Below the pieces are notes generated by a model, which saw only the letters and a list, made by a program, of their open reading frames with translations, was not told the origin of the DNA and ran no database searches. 64,000 nucleotides of DNA, taken from the NCBI RefSeq assembly GCF_900639985.1, contig NZ_CAAAIM010000007.1, forward strand, positions 124,001-188,000, given 5' to 3'. Position 1 is the first letter of the stretch. Each line of letters begins with the position of its first letter. This DNA is from Legionella rowbothamii (lineage in GTDB: Bacteria > Pseudomonadota > Gammaproteobacteria > Legionellales > Legionellaceae). Below, one piece after another: positions 49,062 through 58,140 of this stretch. A program made the position numbers and the translations under genes.

Positions 49062-49913
49062 TTATTTATTATCGGTATCCAAAGAAAAATAAATTGCGCC
49101 ATCATGGTGAAACACAAGATTGGTATCGGCTATGATAATTGGATCTGACGCCCCCAATAAAAGATAAGCTCCCTCAGCTAGACACTGACTTAATTTTTTC
49201 ATGATTTTAACAACCAAATCATTCTCAAAATAAATTAGCACATTACGACATAATATTAAATCGACCTGATAAGTACCATTAATAATGGAAGGATAACTAT
49301 TATCACTTAAATTGAGGTATTTAAAACGTACCATGTCCCGAATTGTAGAAGAAAGAACGTAAGTACGCTTCTCTTTGGTAAAATAATTTTGCAAATACAC
49401 CTCAGGAATGGAACGCATTGACCATTGCCCATAAATGCCAGTCATTGCTTTTTCGAGTGCTGCCAAATTAATATCAGTGCCTAATAACTGTAAATCCCAA
49501 TGAGCAATATTAGGAATTAGCTTCAAAAGAAGCATGGCAATAGTATAGATTTCCTCACCTGATGAACACCCTGCACTCCAAATCTTTAAGGTACGTGTAT
49601 CTTGTTTTTGTTGGATCAGATTAGGTAAAAGTTCTTTTTCTAATAATTGCATTTGCGTTTTATCACGAAAAAAATAACTTTCCCCAACAGTAATTTCTGC
49701 AACTAAGTCCGCTAATAATGAGGAACTACTTGAACAATGTTTCAACTTATCTAAATATTCGTCGGGCGAGAAATTAAATTTAGTGCACGTCGCGGCAATA
49801 ATCTTCGGTAAATCCCTGGCTTGATTGATATGTGTCACCAGGCCAAATCGTTCATGAATTAATTTAATAAAAGCAGGTTCAAGAGTTTTTATTTTATCTA
49901 TCAAGTTAGTCAT
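49062..49913 (-). CDS. cheR: Chemotaxis protein methyltransferase CheR
   Basis: 283 residues. SAM-binding motif LKIWSAGCSSGEEIYTIAMLL near residue 105, LGTDINLAALEKA, FKYLNLSD and VDLILCRNVLIYFE. It methylates glutamates of the receptor. The short N-terminal helical domain is present, but no TPR tail, unlike WspC. Its start overlaps the upstream cheW by 8 bases. Confidence 0.95.
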   Translation of the reverse strand: MTNLIDKIKTLEPAFIKLIHERFGLVTHINQARDLPKIIAATCTKFNFSPDEYLDKLKHCSSSSSLLADLVAEITVGESYFFRDKTQMQLLEKELLPNLIQQKQDTRTLKIWSAGCSSGEEIYTIAMLLLKLIPNIAHWDLQLLGTDINLAALEKAMTGIYGQWSMRSIPEVYLQNYFTKEKRTYVLSSTIRDMVRFKYLNLSDNSYPSIINGTYQVDLILCRNVLIYFENDLVVKIMKKLSQCLAEGAYLLLGASDPIIIADTNLVFHHDGAIYFSLDTDNK

Positions 49914-50382
49914 GATCTGGAGAAACCTGGCCCATTTCTTCCGTCAGTTTCAATGCAAAGAGCGATGCAACATCCATCAGCAATGAAACCCCATTATTAA
50001 TTGTTACCGCACCGTAAAATGGTGAATGACTGCGAGTAAATTCTTCGTGTATTTCAATTTTGTTTTTATCAATCTCACCAAGCCCAATCATTCTATCAAC
50101 AATAAGACCAAGACGATGTGTTCCATCAGAACACAACAAAATAGGTATGCTCAAAGGATAAGTCTCCTCGCGAGTTAATCCAGCGCAAATCCGCAAATCA
50201 ACAACAGGAATGCATTTTCCATGTAAATTCATCAACCCTACAAGATAAATCGGACTTCCAGGAATAGTTTCCAAGAGAGGCAAAGGAAATATTTTTTCCA
50301 CATACTGCAAATCCAAGCAGCATCGTATGTCTTGTAATAAAAAATGCAAAACTTTAATACAACTCATTTCCTTACCAACCAT
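49906..50382 (-). CDS. CheW-like adaptor protein (first gene of operon)
   Basis: 158 residues, a single CheW domain: VLHFLLQDIRCCLDLQYVEKIFPLP, IYLVGLMNLHGKCIPVVDLRI, RLGLIVDRMIGLGEI. It heads the minus-strand chemosensory operon; about 70 bases separate it from yjbQ. The ATG at 50382 has only a weak ribosome site; a second ATG at 50367 is possible. Confidence 0.9.
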   Translation of the reverse strand: MVGKEMSCIKVLHFLLQDIRCCLDLQYVEKIFPLPLLETIPGSPIYLVGLMNLHGKCIPVVDLRICAGLTREETYPLSIPILLCSDGTHRLGLIVDRMIGLGEIDKNKIEIHEEFTRSHSPFYGAVTINNGVSLLMDVASLFALKLTEEMGQVSPDHD

Positions 50383-50454
50383 TTTGCACCGTATAAATTA
50401 GATTTCTTATCGTTATAGTTATAGGCTGAATCGGTTAGGCATACAAGATAATTT

Positions 50455-50883
50455 TTAAGCACGTACCTGTCCTAAAATCGTAAGTAATAAATGGCGCTTG
50501 TGCGGCTGATAACGATGCTCATAAAGATAGATACCTTGCCATGTACCTAATGCTAATTTTCCATCATGCACGGGGATGGTAAGACTGGTTTGGGTCAAAA
50601 CTGTACGAACATGTGCGGGCATATCGTCCTTACCTTCAATCACATGCTTGAATAAAGGATCTCCATCAGGAACCAAGCGCACTAAAAAATTTTCCAAGTC
50701 CGTACGAACCTGTTGATCATAATTTTCACAAATTATTAATGAAGCACTAGTATGCTGAAGAAACAACTGACATAAGCCTTGCTGGACTGTTGTGTTCGCT
50801 ACAATAGCGGCAACTTCCGTAGTGATATCGGTAGTCCCTCTGCCGGAAGTATCCAAGTAAATCGAATGTTGTTCAAGATTCAT
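50455..50883 (-). CDS. YjbQ family protein (UPF0047, secondary thiamine-phosphate synthase-like)
   Basis: 142 residues with the whole family pattern: FLQHTSASLIICENYDQQVRTDLE, DDMPAHVRTVL, SLTIPVHDGKLALGTWQGIYLYEHR. Three His/Asp/Glu clusters form a metal site. Members show weak thiamine-phosphate synthase activity, and the true role is unsettled. One-base overlap with the preceding membrane-protein gene. Confidence 0.93.
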   Translation of the reverse strand: MNLEQHSIYLDTSGRGTTDITTEVAAIVANTTVQQGLCQLFLQHTSASLIICENYDQQVRTDLENFLVRLVPDGDPLFKHVIEGKDDMPAHVRTVLTQTSLTIPVHDGKLALGTWQGIYLYEHRYQPHKRHLLLTILGQVRA

Positions 50884-51323
50884 TAATTTACCTCGCTAAT
50901 CAAGAGTAAATCTTGAGAAGTGTTTATCTTATTCAAATCCCGAATAAAGTGTTCATTGATCTGATAAAGCAAAGAGTCATTAGGAAGCATTTGGATATAC
51001 CCCAGATCTTCTAATTGATTTAAAAGAGGCATAATTTCTTCAGATAAATCATAACGTAAGCGAGGAATGGAGGAATTCATAATTGCCATTTTGTCTACAA
51101 CAAAGAACTCTCTAATCTGTGCATTCACAGGGTCATTAATATCTTTTTTAAATTGCTCCATAAAATGAGAATGAGCCTGAAACAACTCATTTAATGCCGT
51201 TTGTTTTTCATTTTTCTTTATCGAACTTGTACCGCTACCACCTAAAAATAATTGCACACAATATTGGCCTATCGCACCAATCATGCAACCCATAACTAGT
51301 CCGGCTGAAAAAGAAGAAGTCAT
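50883..51323 (-). CDS. Unknown protein with one N-terminal membrane segment
   Basis: 146 residues. The N-terminus SAGLVMGCMIGAIGQYCVQLFLGG is hydrophobic and could be a membrane anchor. The rest is soluble and helical (SHFMEQFKKDINDPVNAQIREFFVV and PLLNQLEDLGYIQMLPNDS), resembling a winged-helix or helical bundle. No family recognised. Cotranscribed with yjbQ by overlap. Confidence 0.78.
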   Translation of the reverse strand: MTSSFSAGLVMGCMIGAIGQYCVQLFLGGSGTSSIKKNEKQTALNELFQAHSHFMEQFKKDINDPVNAQIREFFVVDKMAIMNSSIPRLRYDLSEEIMPLLNQLEDLGYIQMLPNDSLLYQINEHFIRDLNKINTSQDLLLISEVN

Positions 51324-51402
51324 GATTACTGTTTTCCTTCGAACGTTAACTTACACTATAATAATTTAAAATAGGTGCCGATTAAATAAGTGAGGATACC
51401 AA

Positions 51403-51879
51403 ATGAGTATCGAACGATTTATCCAGGCCCAGCAAGGACAAGACTTTTTCCCTACCTATCTAGAGGCATATAAAGAAATTGCCCAGGGTCGCAAAACCAG
51501 TCATTGGATATGGTACATATTCCCTCAGCTGCAATCCCTAGGACATAGTTCAACTGCAAAGCACTATGGCATTGTGGATTTGCATGAAGCCTGTAACTAT
51601 TTACAAAATACCATACTTTTTGAGCACTATAATGAAATTATCCATTTGGTTTTAAAACAATTACAAACAATACCCCTGAGAACCTTAATGGGGGGCAGCA
51701 TTGATACTTATAAATTAGTTTCTAGCGTCACTCTCTTTCGAAAGGCAGCGTTCTTACTTAGTGAGGAAGGAGAAACAGGCCAGGATTATAATGAATTAAT
51801 TCGCTGCTGCGATTTGGTTTTGCGCAAAACAGCAGATCAAGGCTATCCACCCTGTCAACATACTTTGGAATTTACCTAG
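51403..51879 (+). CDS. DUF1810 family protein
   Basis: 158 residues: FIQAQQGQDFFPTYLEAYKEIAQGRKTSHWIWYIFPQLQSLG is the family hallmark (Gly-Arg-Lys-x-Ser-His-Trp and Phe-Pro-Gln), then KHYGIVDLHEACNYL and a C-terminal helix. The family is related to NADAR-like folds, and its biochemical role is unknown. Single gene, divergent from the preceding membrane-protein gene. Confidence 0.9.
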   Translation: MSIERFIQAQQGQDFFPTYLEAYKEIAQGRKTSHWIWYIFPQLQSLGHSSTAKHYGIVDLHEACNYLQNTILFEHYNEIIHLVLKQLQTIPLRTLMGGSIDTYKLVSSVTLFRKAAFLLSEEGETGQDYNELIRCCDLVLRKTADQGYPPCQHTLEFT

Positions 51880-51897
51880 ATATAAAGAATTATTCGC

Positions 51898-51920
51898 CGG
51901 TTGGGTGATAAACCCAACCG
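51898..51920. terminator. Bidirectional hairpin between DUF1810 and acid phosphatase genes
   Basis: CGGTTGGGT, loop GATAA, ACCCAACCG: perfect 9-base stem. It lies between convergent genes and resembles the GGGC/GCCC hairpins in position and flanks (CCGACAAT). Confidence 0.6.
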
Positions 51921-51929
51921 ACAATCCGA

Positions 51930-52985
51930 TTACGTCCCTTTCGTCAATTGCATAAACTGCTCCAACTCACACACAGTTCCACCACAAGCGGGGATGTTAA
52001 CCGGCTTGCCGTTATAAGTAACCCTAACCGTATGAGAGCCTGCATCACTTTCATAAAGCGAAAAATTAAGATTAGAGGCGTACGGAGGAGCCTGCTCTAA
52101 GGGTGCTCCTAAAAAGCTTAATGAGCTGGCAATAGTCGTATCATGAGCCGACAATAAGACATATTTTAGCTTGGATTGATTTTGACTGCCCTTATTAAGA
52201 TAATTAGCAATATTCGCCATTATCTTACTACTATAAACACGAGCAACCTGTAGGGGGCGCTCTTGCGCCATAAAAGCCCAGTTACATGCATTAATAATGT
52301 CATTAACGTCTTGGGAACTTAATCCTTCAGGCATTGGTGCATGATGTATTTGATGAATATATAAGGTGTCACCAAGTAATCCCAAATCCTGCAACTTATT
52401 AATTTGCATCCCCGTTAAAGCACTCCAACGCGGATATCTATCTTTCAGTTCATTATTTTTTTGTTGCCACTCTTTAGTTGGATAAACATACTGTTGCATT
52501 AACTTCTCATGCACACGAGGGCTTACAGGTTGTACAATAACATCATCAAATTTATATGGTGCACTAAAAACCGGTATGGGTTGAAAAGAATGAGGTAACG
52601 CAGGCAGGGCAGATTCTGAAGTATTAGGCCCTGTTCCTGGGGGATACAATCCCATCAACAAGGACTGAGCGCTCATGAGTGTACGATCATAATCAGTTGA
52701 GCGAACATACATAGTCCCCGCTTCATAATGTTCTGGTAATAGATGTGTCTGCTCGACGTACTTTTTACGAAATTCCGTACCCAAATTATGTTCTTGTTGC
52801 ATCCCGTCTGCGGTTAACTGCCCTAAGCCTGAAGTCCACTCATAATTTAAGCCTGGAATAGAAACTATTGGTGTTCTATCCCCATGGCGAATAATGTCCA
52901 CGGCAAAAATAAGTGTCTCTGCTGCAAATAGCAATGAGGGGATACTGAGTAGTAGTGCGAGTGTCAGGCAACGTTTATAACCCAT
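51930..52985 (-). CDS. Histidine acid phosphatase (major acid phosphatase Map-like)
   Basis: 351 residues with a signal peptide (LTLALLLSIPSLLFA, cut near residue 22). The phospho-histidine motif IIRHGDRTP is near residue 36, and the second catalytic motif LLSAHDTTIASSL is near 285. Also MYVRSTDYDRTLMSAQS. A secreted or periplasmic phosphomonoesterase; the L. pneumophila Map enzyme is tartrate-sensitive and type II secreted. Which exact orthologue it is, I cannot decide. Confidence 0.93.
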   Translation of the reverse strand: MGYKRCLTLALLLSIPSLLFAAETLIFAVDIIRHGDRTPIVSIPGLNYEWTSGLGQLTADGMQQEHNLGTEFRKKYVEQTHLLPEHYEAGTMYVRSTDYDRTLMSAQSLLMGLYPPGTGPNTSESALPALPHSFQPIPVFSAPYKFDDVIVQPVSPRVHEKLMQQYVYPTKEWQQKNNELKDRYPRWSALTGMQINKLQDLGLLGDTLYIHQIHHAPMPEGLSSQDVNDIINACNWAFMAQERPLQVARVYSSKIMANIANYLNKGSQNQSKLKYVLLSAHDTTIASSLSFLGAPLEQAPPYASNLNFSLYESDAGSHTVRVTYNGKPVNIPACGGTVCELEQFMQLTKGT

Positions 52986-53117
52986 TTTAGCTCCTTAATT
53001 TTAATCATGGATAAAGTAAAATGGATCATACCATAAAAGAACCATAACCAAGCAAACAATATGAATTAAAAATAATCACAATGAATCATAAAAATTCAAT
53101 ACTATGTCTTTATTCAT

Positions 53118-53321
53118 CTACACCCCTGCCTCACGGCATTGATTACGCGCAGTTTCCGGACAAGCAGTAGCACAATTGATAGTTTTTGCTTTTTGGCAGT
53201 GTTCCATGCAACGAGAAACTGTTTTTTTAACACATAACTCTTGTACCTCTAATTGAGATGCATTTGTGGTTAGTGCTAAGAAAACCGATGAAATCAATAT
53301 ACTTAGCTGATATCTCCTCAT
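53118..53321 (-). CDS. Small secreted cysteine-rich protein, unknown
   Basis: 67 residues. A signal peptide (ILISSVFLALTTNA, cut near 21) is followed by a 45-residue mature part with seven cysteines (VQELCVKKTVSRCMEHC, TINCATACPETARNQC), probably fixed by disulfides. No family recognised. Its periplasmic cysteines would be natural Dsb substrates. A ribosome site AGGGG lies about 8 bases before the ATG. Confidence 0.7.
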   Translation of the reverse strand: MRRYQLSILISSVFLALTTNASQLEVQELCVKKTVSRCMEHCQKAKTINCATACPETARNQCREAGV

Positions 53322-53434
53322 GGCAAGCCCCTTTATTAGCCAAACTTACTATAAATCTAGCATATTTTTCTTGTTCAAACTGGACAGATGGAATAAAATT
53401 CACACAATCCGTTCGCTAATAAAAAAAAGTGTCA

Positions 53435-53467
53435 CTTAAGACTCTCTTAATCTTAATAAGTTACACT
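53435..53467 (+). promoter_or_regulatory. PmrA-type promoter of the ankyrin gene
   Basis: CTTAAG (53435-53440), ACTCT, CTTAAT (53446-53451), then 10 bases to TACACT (53462-53467). Both half-sites match YTTAAK exactly; a third CTTAAT follows at 53452-53457. It implies a leader of about 155 bases before the ATG at 53629. The 307-base gap 53322-53628 holds no other supported gene. Confidence 0.65.
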
Positions 53468-53628
53468 GCAGCCACAAAAAATGTAGATACTTTAATTATG
53501 CAGAGAAACAACCTAAGCCCCCAAAAATTGACCTTACAGCAAAGCACGAAACATTATTGTCTTTTTAAATCTTATAGCATACATCCTGATTATCTATTGT
53601 TATTAACTTCCAGCAAAAGGGCATTCTC

Positions 53629-56600
53629 ATGAAAAGCCAATTATACTCGATCTTAAGTAAGTATCCCTTTGTTCATATTGATAAAGTTGGGGAGCTTACG
53701 ATACTTGTTCCATTAACAGGAGCCAGGACCGTTTCTGCTGATTTCGTAGCCGGTGCAGGAAAAGCAACTTCACTTTATCTTTTCGGTGATAATACCTGTA
53801 GGTCAGACATAGAAAGGAAGGAGTTCTTTAATCCACCACACCAAAGCAACAAGAGGAGTTTTGATACCTTATTTTCTGAGCTTATTACTGAATTGAATAG
53901 CTTAATGCGCCTACAAAGAGTGCAAAAAGACAAAGAAGTAATTCAAACAATCATAGATTCATTAAAAGAGCAAAAAAAGGCAGCAGATAAACATAAAGAA
54001 CAGAATCCAGACACCAATAAAATGCGCACAGATCTATGTGTAAGTATGCAAGGCTTTGTTGCTAAAGGTGAGTTTATTGTTAGATCAGAAGATGGTGTTA
54101 GACATCTCAATTTACCCAATATATTAAATTTAATCAACAAGGACGCGGACAAGGAGAAAATGGTTCCTGCAAGTTTTGCTCGAGACCCTAATATTTTCAA
54201 TATCTTAAATGCTATTCCCCATGCTAAAGACAAAAATGCCTTAGAAAAGAGTATTTGCACAATCATAAAAGACAAAGGCCTCAATGCTTGTCAACATGAA
54301 TTAACTCAAAGCCCCACCCAATTTTTTAAAGAACTGTATGCCGAATTAAAAATAACGAGCTATCCCGAATTAATCACTCAACCTGAAAATTTTTATGAGG
54401 TCTTAACAGAGAACTTGCATTTGCTTAATGGCAGGTATGAAAACTACAGCTCATATACTTTAAACGAATTAGTCGATACGATTAAGAGCATTTTTAAACA
54501 AACCCTACTCTTTGATCAATCCGATGAGGCTCAAGAAAAAAGTTTCTCCGTGATTTATCAGCAAACACTCTCATCATTTGAAACAATAAATAGAGCGAAT
54601 GCAGAAAAAACAACTTCATTCAAATTATTTAGCCTTCAAACCTTTCTTTTTTTATGCGCCCTTCAGCTACGGTTGAAAAATCTAGATAAGGCAAAAGAAT
54701 TTCTTTCCGCACTCCAAGATCCCAAAAAAGCTAAAGCATTAATTACGCAATTGTGTACCAAAGAATCTGAGTTTAAGCAGATGCTGGAAACAAAATATGG
54801 TATTTCTACTGAAGAATATGGAGCACTTATTGACTCAGCCTTTGAAATAATCTCTGACCATGTTGATGCACCACATTTTGATGAGCTCCGAGTATCCTGT
54901 CTTGCAGAAGAATTGGAAAACACTCATTACCTAGTCTTAGGAGGACGTCTTTGCTGGAGTACCGCGGAAATTACCGAAGATGGAACCATCAATAGTGAAC
55001 AACAAAAAAAGCGTAAATTTAAGGCTAATTTCGAACAATTTTTCAATCATAAAGAAGCTTATCTTGAGCGCCGCGAACACCTCACATTACTCGATGAGCT
55101 GTTGAATGGAGAGGCCGGATTTGACGAAATCGCTCTACAGTCGCTAGAATATAACGCCCAGTATTTCTCTTACTCTCAAAAGATAAGTCTTTTAGAAACT
55201 GCTATTAATAAGAAAAAATATAAATGCGCTGAATTTTTAGTTAATAATGGCGCTCATAATGAAAAACTATTTAAGCTAGCCTTTGATCAAAATCCTCCAC
55301 ATATGCCGTTAATTGGAAGTTTTGCTCGTGCTAATAATAACTACCTGGGGCATTTTGCCACTGCAGACCAACTAGCCAAAGCCATCCGTGAAGATCGACT
55401 AGAGTTCGTTAAAATTATTTTCATGCTAGCACCTAACTTATTGGAAACCAGAATCGGGAATGGATGTACTCCACTCCTATATGCTTGCCAGGAAGGCCGA
55501 ACAAATTTAGTAGACTATTTCCTGTCGATAGGAGCTAATTTTCTTGCGACTTCTACCGTATTCCTCTCCACTATCAGAAACTATGCTACAAAGCATAGTA
55601 ATGATAAAAGACTAACTAGCTTACTTAGTGATTATCACTTACGAGTAAGGGAGCAACTTAATTCAGGTGAAAGTTTTCCATTGCTTTCTACTCCTGAATA
55701 TTTCTTAGAGGCTCTAAATCGAGAGGAAATCCAATTAGTCGATGTATTGCTAGAATTTTTTCCTAATTTGAGAAATGAAATTACACTCGAAACGTTAATT
55801 AAAGCCGTGACGAATAAATCGCTTTCACGAGTTCGGGCAATATTAGAATTAAAACCTGAGCTAATTAATGAGAGGGATCAACATGGGAAAACTGCATTAT
55901 TTCATGCCTGCCAATTAAATAATGTACCGATTGCCCAGCATTTAATGGAAAAGAGGGCAAACCTTTTTATATCGGATAATCAAGGCAAATTACCTCGTGA
56001 TGCGACAGCAGAAACCAGATTACGCGATTTATTTATCCCCTATTACAGATTACTGCCCCGATACTCTGAACATCACCAGGCTATATTCACGCATGATAAC
56101 TTAAGATCGGCAATTTTCCAAAATGACTTCAGCTTAGCAGATTGCATCCTTCAACTGTATCCCGAGTTTATCAACGATATCACACATCATGATCTATTTG
56201 ATGCCATACGACTTAGATCGCTTGATGCGGTGAAATACATTCTAAATCGTAAAGCTGATTTGTTAGACTATAAAGATCCAAGAAATAAAACACCTTTTTA
56301 TTATGCCTGTGAAACTAATTGTTCAGAAATAGCTGAATATTTAATGATGCTTGGTGCGAATGTCCATGCAGGGGAGATTATTACAGTTAAACCTAGTGCA
56401 ACCAGCTATTCAGCTTATACGATACGGAGAGCCCAGGACCTCAATATGTGGCCAAAAATCAAACACCTCTTCGATACTTATATTGACCGATTACCCAATG
56501 TTCCAGTTAAGAACATTAATGCAGGCCATATTATCGATGCGATTGATGCGCGAGATTTATCCTTTGTTACCTATTATTTGAATCGCTCTCCTAAATTAAA

Positions 56601-57102
56601 AGAAGGGCTTAATGATGTGGACTTACAACATATAGAACAACAAAGAACGCAGGCAAAATTACACAATCGCTATATGCAATTAATCCATGTATTAAATAGA
56701 AAACGCGATCAATTCTCGTATTCAAATCGAGGCGATAGCCCTTATCAAACCATGGAGAAACTCAGCCAGAAATTAAATAATGCTGGGACTCAATTCTTTA
56801 AAACTCATATTTCTTCGGAGACGTTGAAACAATTTGAATCCACGTGTACTGAGGCACTTGAAGTAGCAAATCATGTATTGAGTACTCATAGAGGGTGGCA
56901 TGGCTTCCCTCTATGGATGAGAGCAATTATCGGGATTATTGCAACAGCAACCTTAATTCCAGCAATTACTGTTCAAGCAACTACGACAAAAGGATATGTT
57001 GGAACATTCTTTAAATCTCATGAAACAGATTCAATAACGCTTACGAAGCGATTTTCCTCTGAATTTGAATCTATTAAAACTGAGTTGCTAAACGTTATTT
57101 AA
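53629..57102 (+). CDS. Large ankyrin-repeat protein with C-terminal membrane segment, candidate effector
   Basis: 1157 residues. The N-terminal 550 have no recognised domain. Three clear ankyrin repeats follow near 610 (GCTPLLYACQEGRTNLVDYFLSIGA, cited by TPLLYACQ), 750 (GKTALFHACQ, VPIAQHLMEKRA) and 885 (KTPFYYACETN, IAEYLMMLGANV), with degenerate helical pairs between. A hydrophobic stretch AIIGIIATATLIPAITVQA lies near 1097-1115, leaving a tail of about 40 residues. Such proteins are typical Legionella Dot/Icm substrates acting on host membranes or proteins. The perfect PmrA box upstream supports this. AAAGGG precedes the ATG. Target unknown. Confidence 0.88.
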   Translation: MKSQLYSILSKYPFVHIDKVGELTILVPLTGARTVSADFVAGAGKATSLYLFGDNTCRSDIERKEFFNPPHQSNKRSFDTLFSELITELNSLMRLQRVQKDKEVIQTIIDSLKEQKKAADKHKEQNPDTNKMRTDLCVSMQGFVAKGEFIVRSEDGVRHLNLPNILNLINKDADKEKMVPASFARDPNIFNILNAIPHAKDKNALEKSICTIIKDKGLNACQHELTQSPTQFFKELYAELKITSYPELITQPENFYEVLTENLHLLNGRYENYSSYTLNELVDTIKSIFKQTLLFDQSDEAQEKSFSVIYQQTLSSFETINRANAEKTTSFKLFSLQTFLFLCALQLRLKNLDKAKEFLSALQDPKKAKALITQLCTKESEFKQMLETKYGISTEEYGALIDSAFEIISDHVDAPHFDELRVSCLAEELENTHYLVLGGRLCWSTAEITEDGTINSEQQKKRKFKANFEQFFNHKEAYLERREHLTLLDELLNGEAGFDEIALQSLEYNAQYFSYSQKISLLETAINKKKYKCAEFLVNNGAHNEKLFKLAFDQNPPHMPLIGSFARANNNYLGHFATADQLAKAIREDRLEFVKIIFMLAPNLLETRIGNGCTPLLYACQEGRTNLVDYFLSIGANFLATSTVFLSTIRNYATKHSNDKRLTSLLSDYHLRVREQLNSGESFPLLSTPEYFLEALNREEIQLVDVLLEFFPNLRNEITLETLIKAVTNKSLSRVRAILELKPELINERDQHGKTALFHACQLNNVPIAQHLMEKRANLFISDNQGKLPRDATAETRLRDLFIPYYRLLPRYSEHHQAIFTHDNLRSAIFQNDFSLADCILQLYPEFINDITHHDLFDAIRLRSLDAVKYILNRKADLLDYKDPRNKTPFYYACETNCSEIAEYLMMLGANVHAGEIITVKPSATSYSAYTIRRAQDLNMWPKIKHLFDTYIDRLPNVPVKNINAGHIIDAIDARDLSFVTYYLNRSPKLKEGLNDVDLQHIEQQRTQAKLHNRYMQLIHVLNRKRDQFSYSNRGDSPYQTMEKLSQKLNNAGTQFFKTHISSETLKQFESTCTEALEVANHVLSTHRGWHGFPLWMRAIIGIIATATLIPAITVQATTTKGYVGTFFKSHETDSITLTKRFSSEFESIKTELLNVI

Positions 57103-57124
57103 CCGTGGCCTTGAGGAAGGCGTA

Positions 57125-57175
57125 GCCGTAATCCAGGGATCTGAGTTTTATCAAGCCTCGATCCCCGAATTACGG
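57125..57175. terminator. Imperfect hairpin after the ankyrin gene
   Basis: GCCGTAATCCAGGGATCTGAG (split as arm 57125-57145, key GCCGTAAT and GGGATC) pairs with CCTCGATCCCCGAATTACGGC (key GATCCC and ATTACGGC, ending 57175). It follows the stop by about 20 bases. It may also be a mobile palindrome. Confidence 0.5.
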
Positions 57176-57270
57176 CCGCCCCGCTATTAGGCTCCAATTC
57201 TTAAAATATCCTAATATTTTTTTAATATAATAATAAAGTTAAATTCATTCAAAACATTCAAAGGAAAACA

Positions 57271-58104
57271 ATGCCTAAGATTATTATTTTTACTGATTTT
57301 GATGGTACTTTAAGCGGCAGAGAAGGCGGAAAAACCGTTTTTGGATTATTTTATCAATCACTACTAAGTGGCTATGTTCCTGGAGTACAGCAAGATTATA
57401 GAGCAACACCATTAAAAGATAGTGATGCAGTACAAAGCTTATTCGAAACAAAATTTGGGCCATACAAGAAAGACTTTAATTATGATCAGCCTGAAACTGA
57501 CTTGTTGCTAAGCCGTGAAGCAGTGGAGTTTCTTCACAACATGTTAAGCAATGATGACGTATCCGTACAAATCATTACCAAAAACCGTAAAGACTACATT
57601 AGAGCCCTATTGACCTATCAAGGATTTAATCCTGACGAACTCAACAAATTGGGCATCTTCGATTCGGTACGAAAAGACATGGCTGTTCAAGGATTTTTAT
57701 CTAAACAAACAGAGACTCTCTCTGCTGTTTATGTACTGGATGATAGCCTGGAAGATTATAACTATATGTTAAGGGCTGTTACCTCATTTGGATTAGCTGA
57801 CCATCAAATCCAAAAATATCACAAGAAGTCAGGCTGTTTTGAATGGAGTGCATATCAGCAAGACATTCATAGACTCCTTTATCCTTCACTCCTGGCCGAA
57901 GGTGAACTGGAAGTAGCTACCGAAAAAAAGGAGCAACCGCTAAGCCAACAGACCCCTAATGCTTTTGAGGAAGATGCTGAAATCATTACTAAAAACAAAG
58001 AAAAAATGCCTAAACCTTCTTTTTTTAACTCAATAAACGTTCCTAAAGGTGCTGAGCAAAATGATGCTGATCTGGGTGAAATCCCTAACACTCCTCCCCT
58101 TTAA
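57271..58104 (+). CDS. HAD-superfamily phosphatase-like protein, candidate effector
   Basis: 277 residues. HAD motif I FTDFDGTLSG starts at residue 6 (Asp8 nucleophile, Asp10), motif II is IITKNRKD near 106, and the acidic motif IV is YVLDDSLEDYN near 150. The HAD part spans about 1-205. A polar tail of 70 residues rich in Glu, Gln, Lys and Pro follows, ending NDADLGEIPNTPPL, compatible with a secretion signal. Legionella has HAD-type effectors such as Ceg4; I cannot tell whether this is one of that family. A weak PmrA-like pair (CCTAAT, TTTAAT at 57210-57226) precedes it, without a good -10. Confidence 0.8.
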   Translation: MPKIIIFTDFDGTLSGREGGKTVFGLFYQSLLSGYVPGVQQDYRATPLKDSDAVQSLFETKFGPYKKDFNYDQPETDLLLSREAVEFLHNMLSNDDVSVQIITKNRKDYIRALLTYQGFNPDELNKLGIFDSVRKDMAVQGFLSKQTETLSAVYVLDDSLEDYNYMLRAVTSFGLADHQIQKYHKKSGCFEWSAYQQDIHRLLYPSLLAEGELEVATEKKEQPLSQQTPNAFEEDAEIITKNKEKMPKPSFFNSINVPKGAEQNDADLGEIPNTPPL

Positions 58105-58140
58105 GCAAAAGACAAGCAGCAAGCAAATAAATTGATCATC

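Noticed and set aside
53429..53632. 67-codon plus-strand frame before the ankyrin gene
   Set aside because: Its GTG start lies within the PmrA-type promoter, there is no ribosome site, and its composition looks random.
57200..57240. PmrA promoter before the HAD gene
   Set aside because: CCTAAT/TTTAAT have the right period, but the region is an A/T run and no -10 fits at 10-11 bases; kept only as a weak remark.
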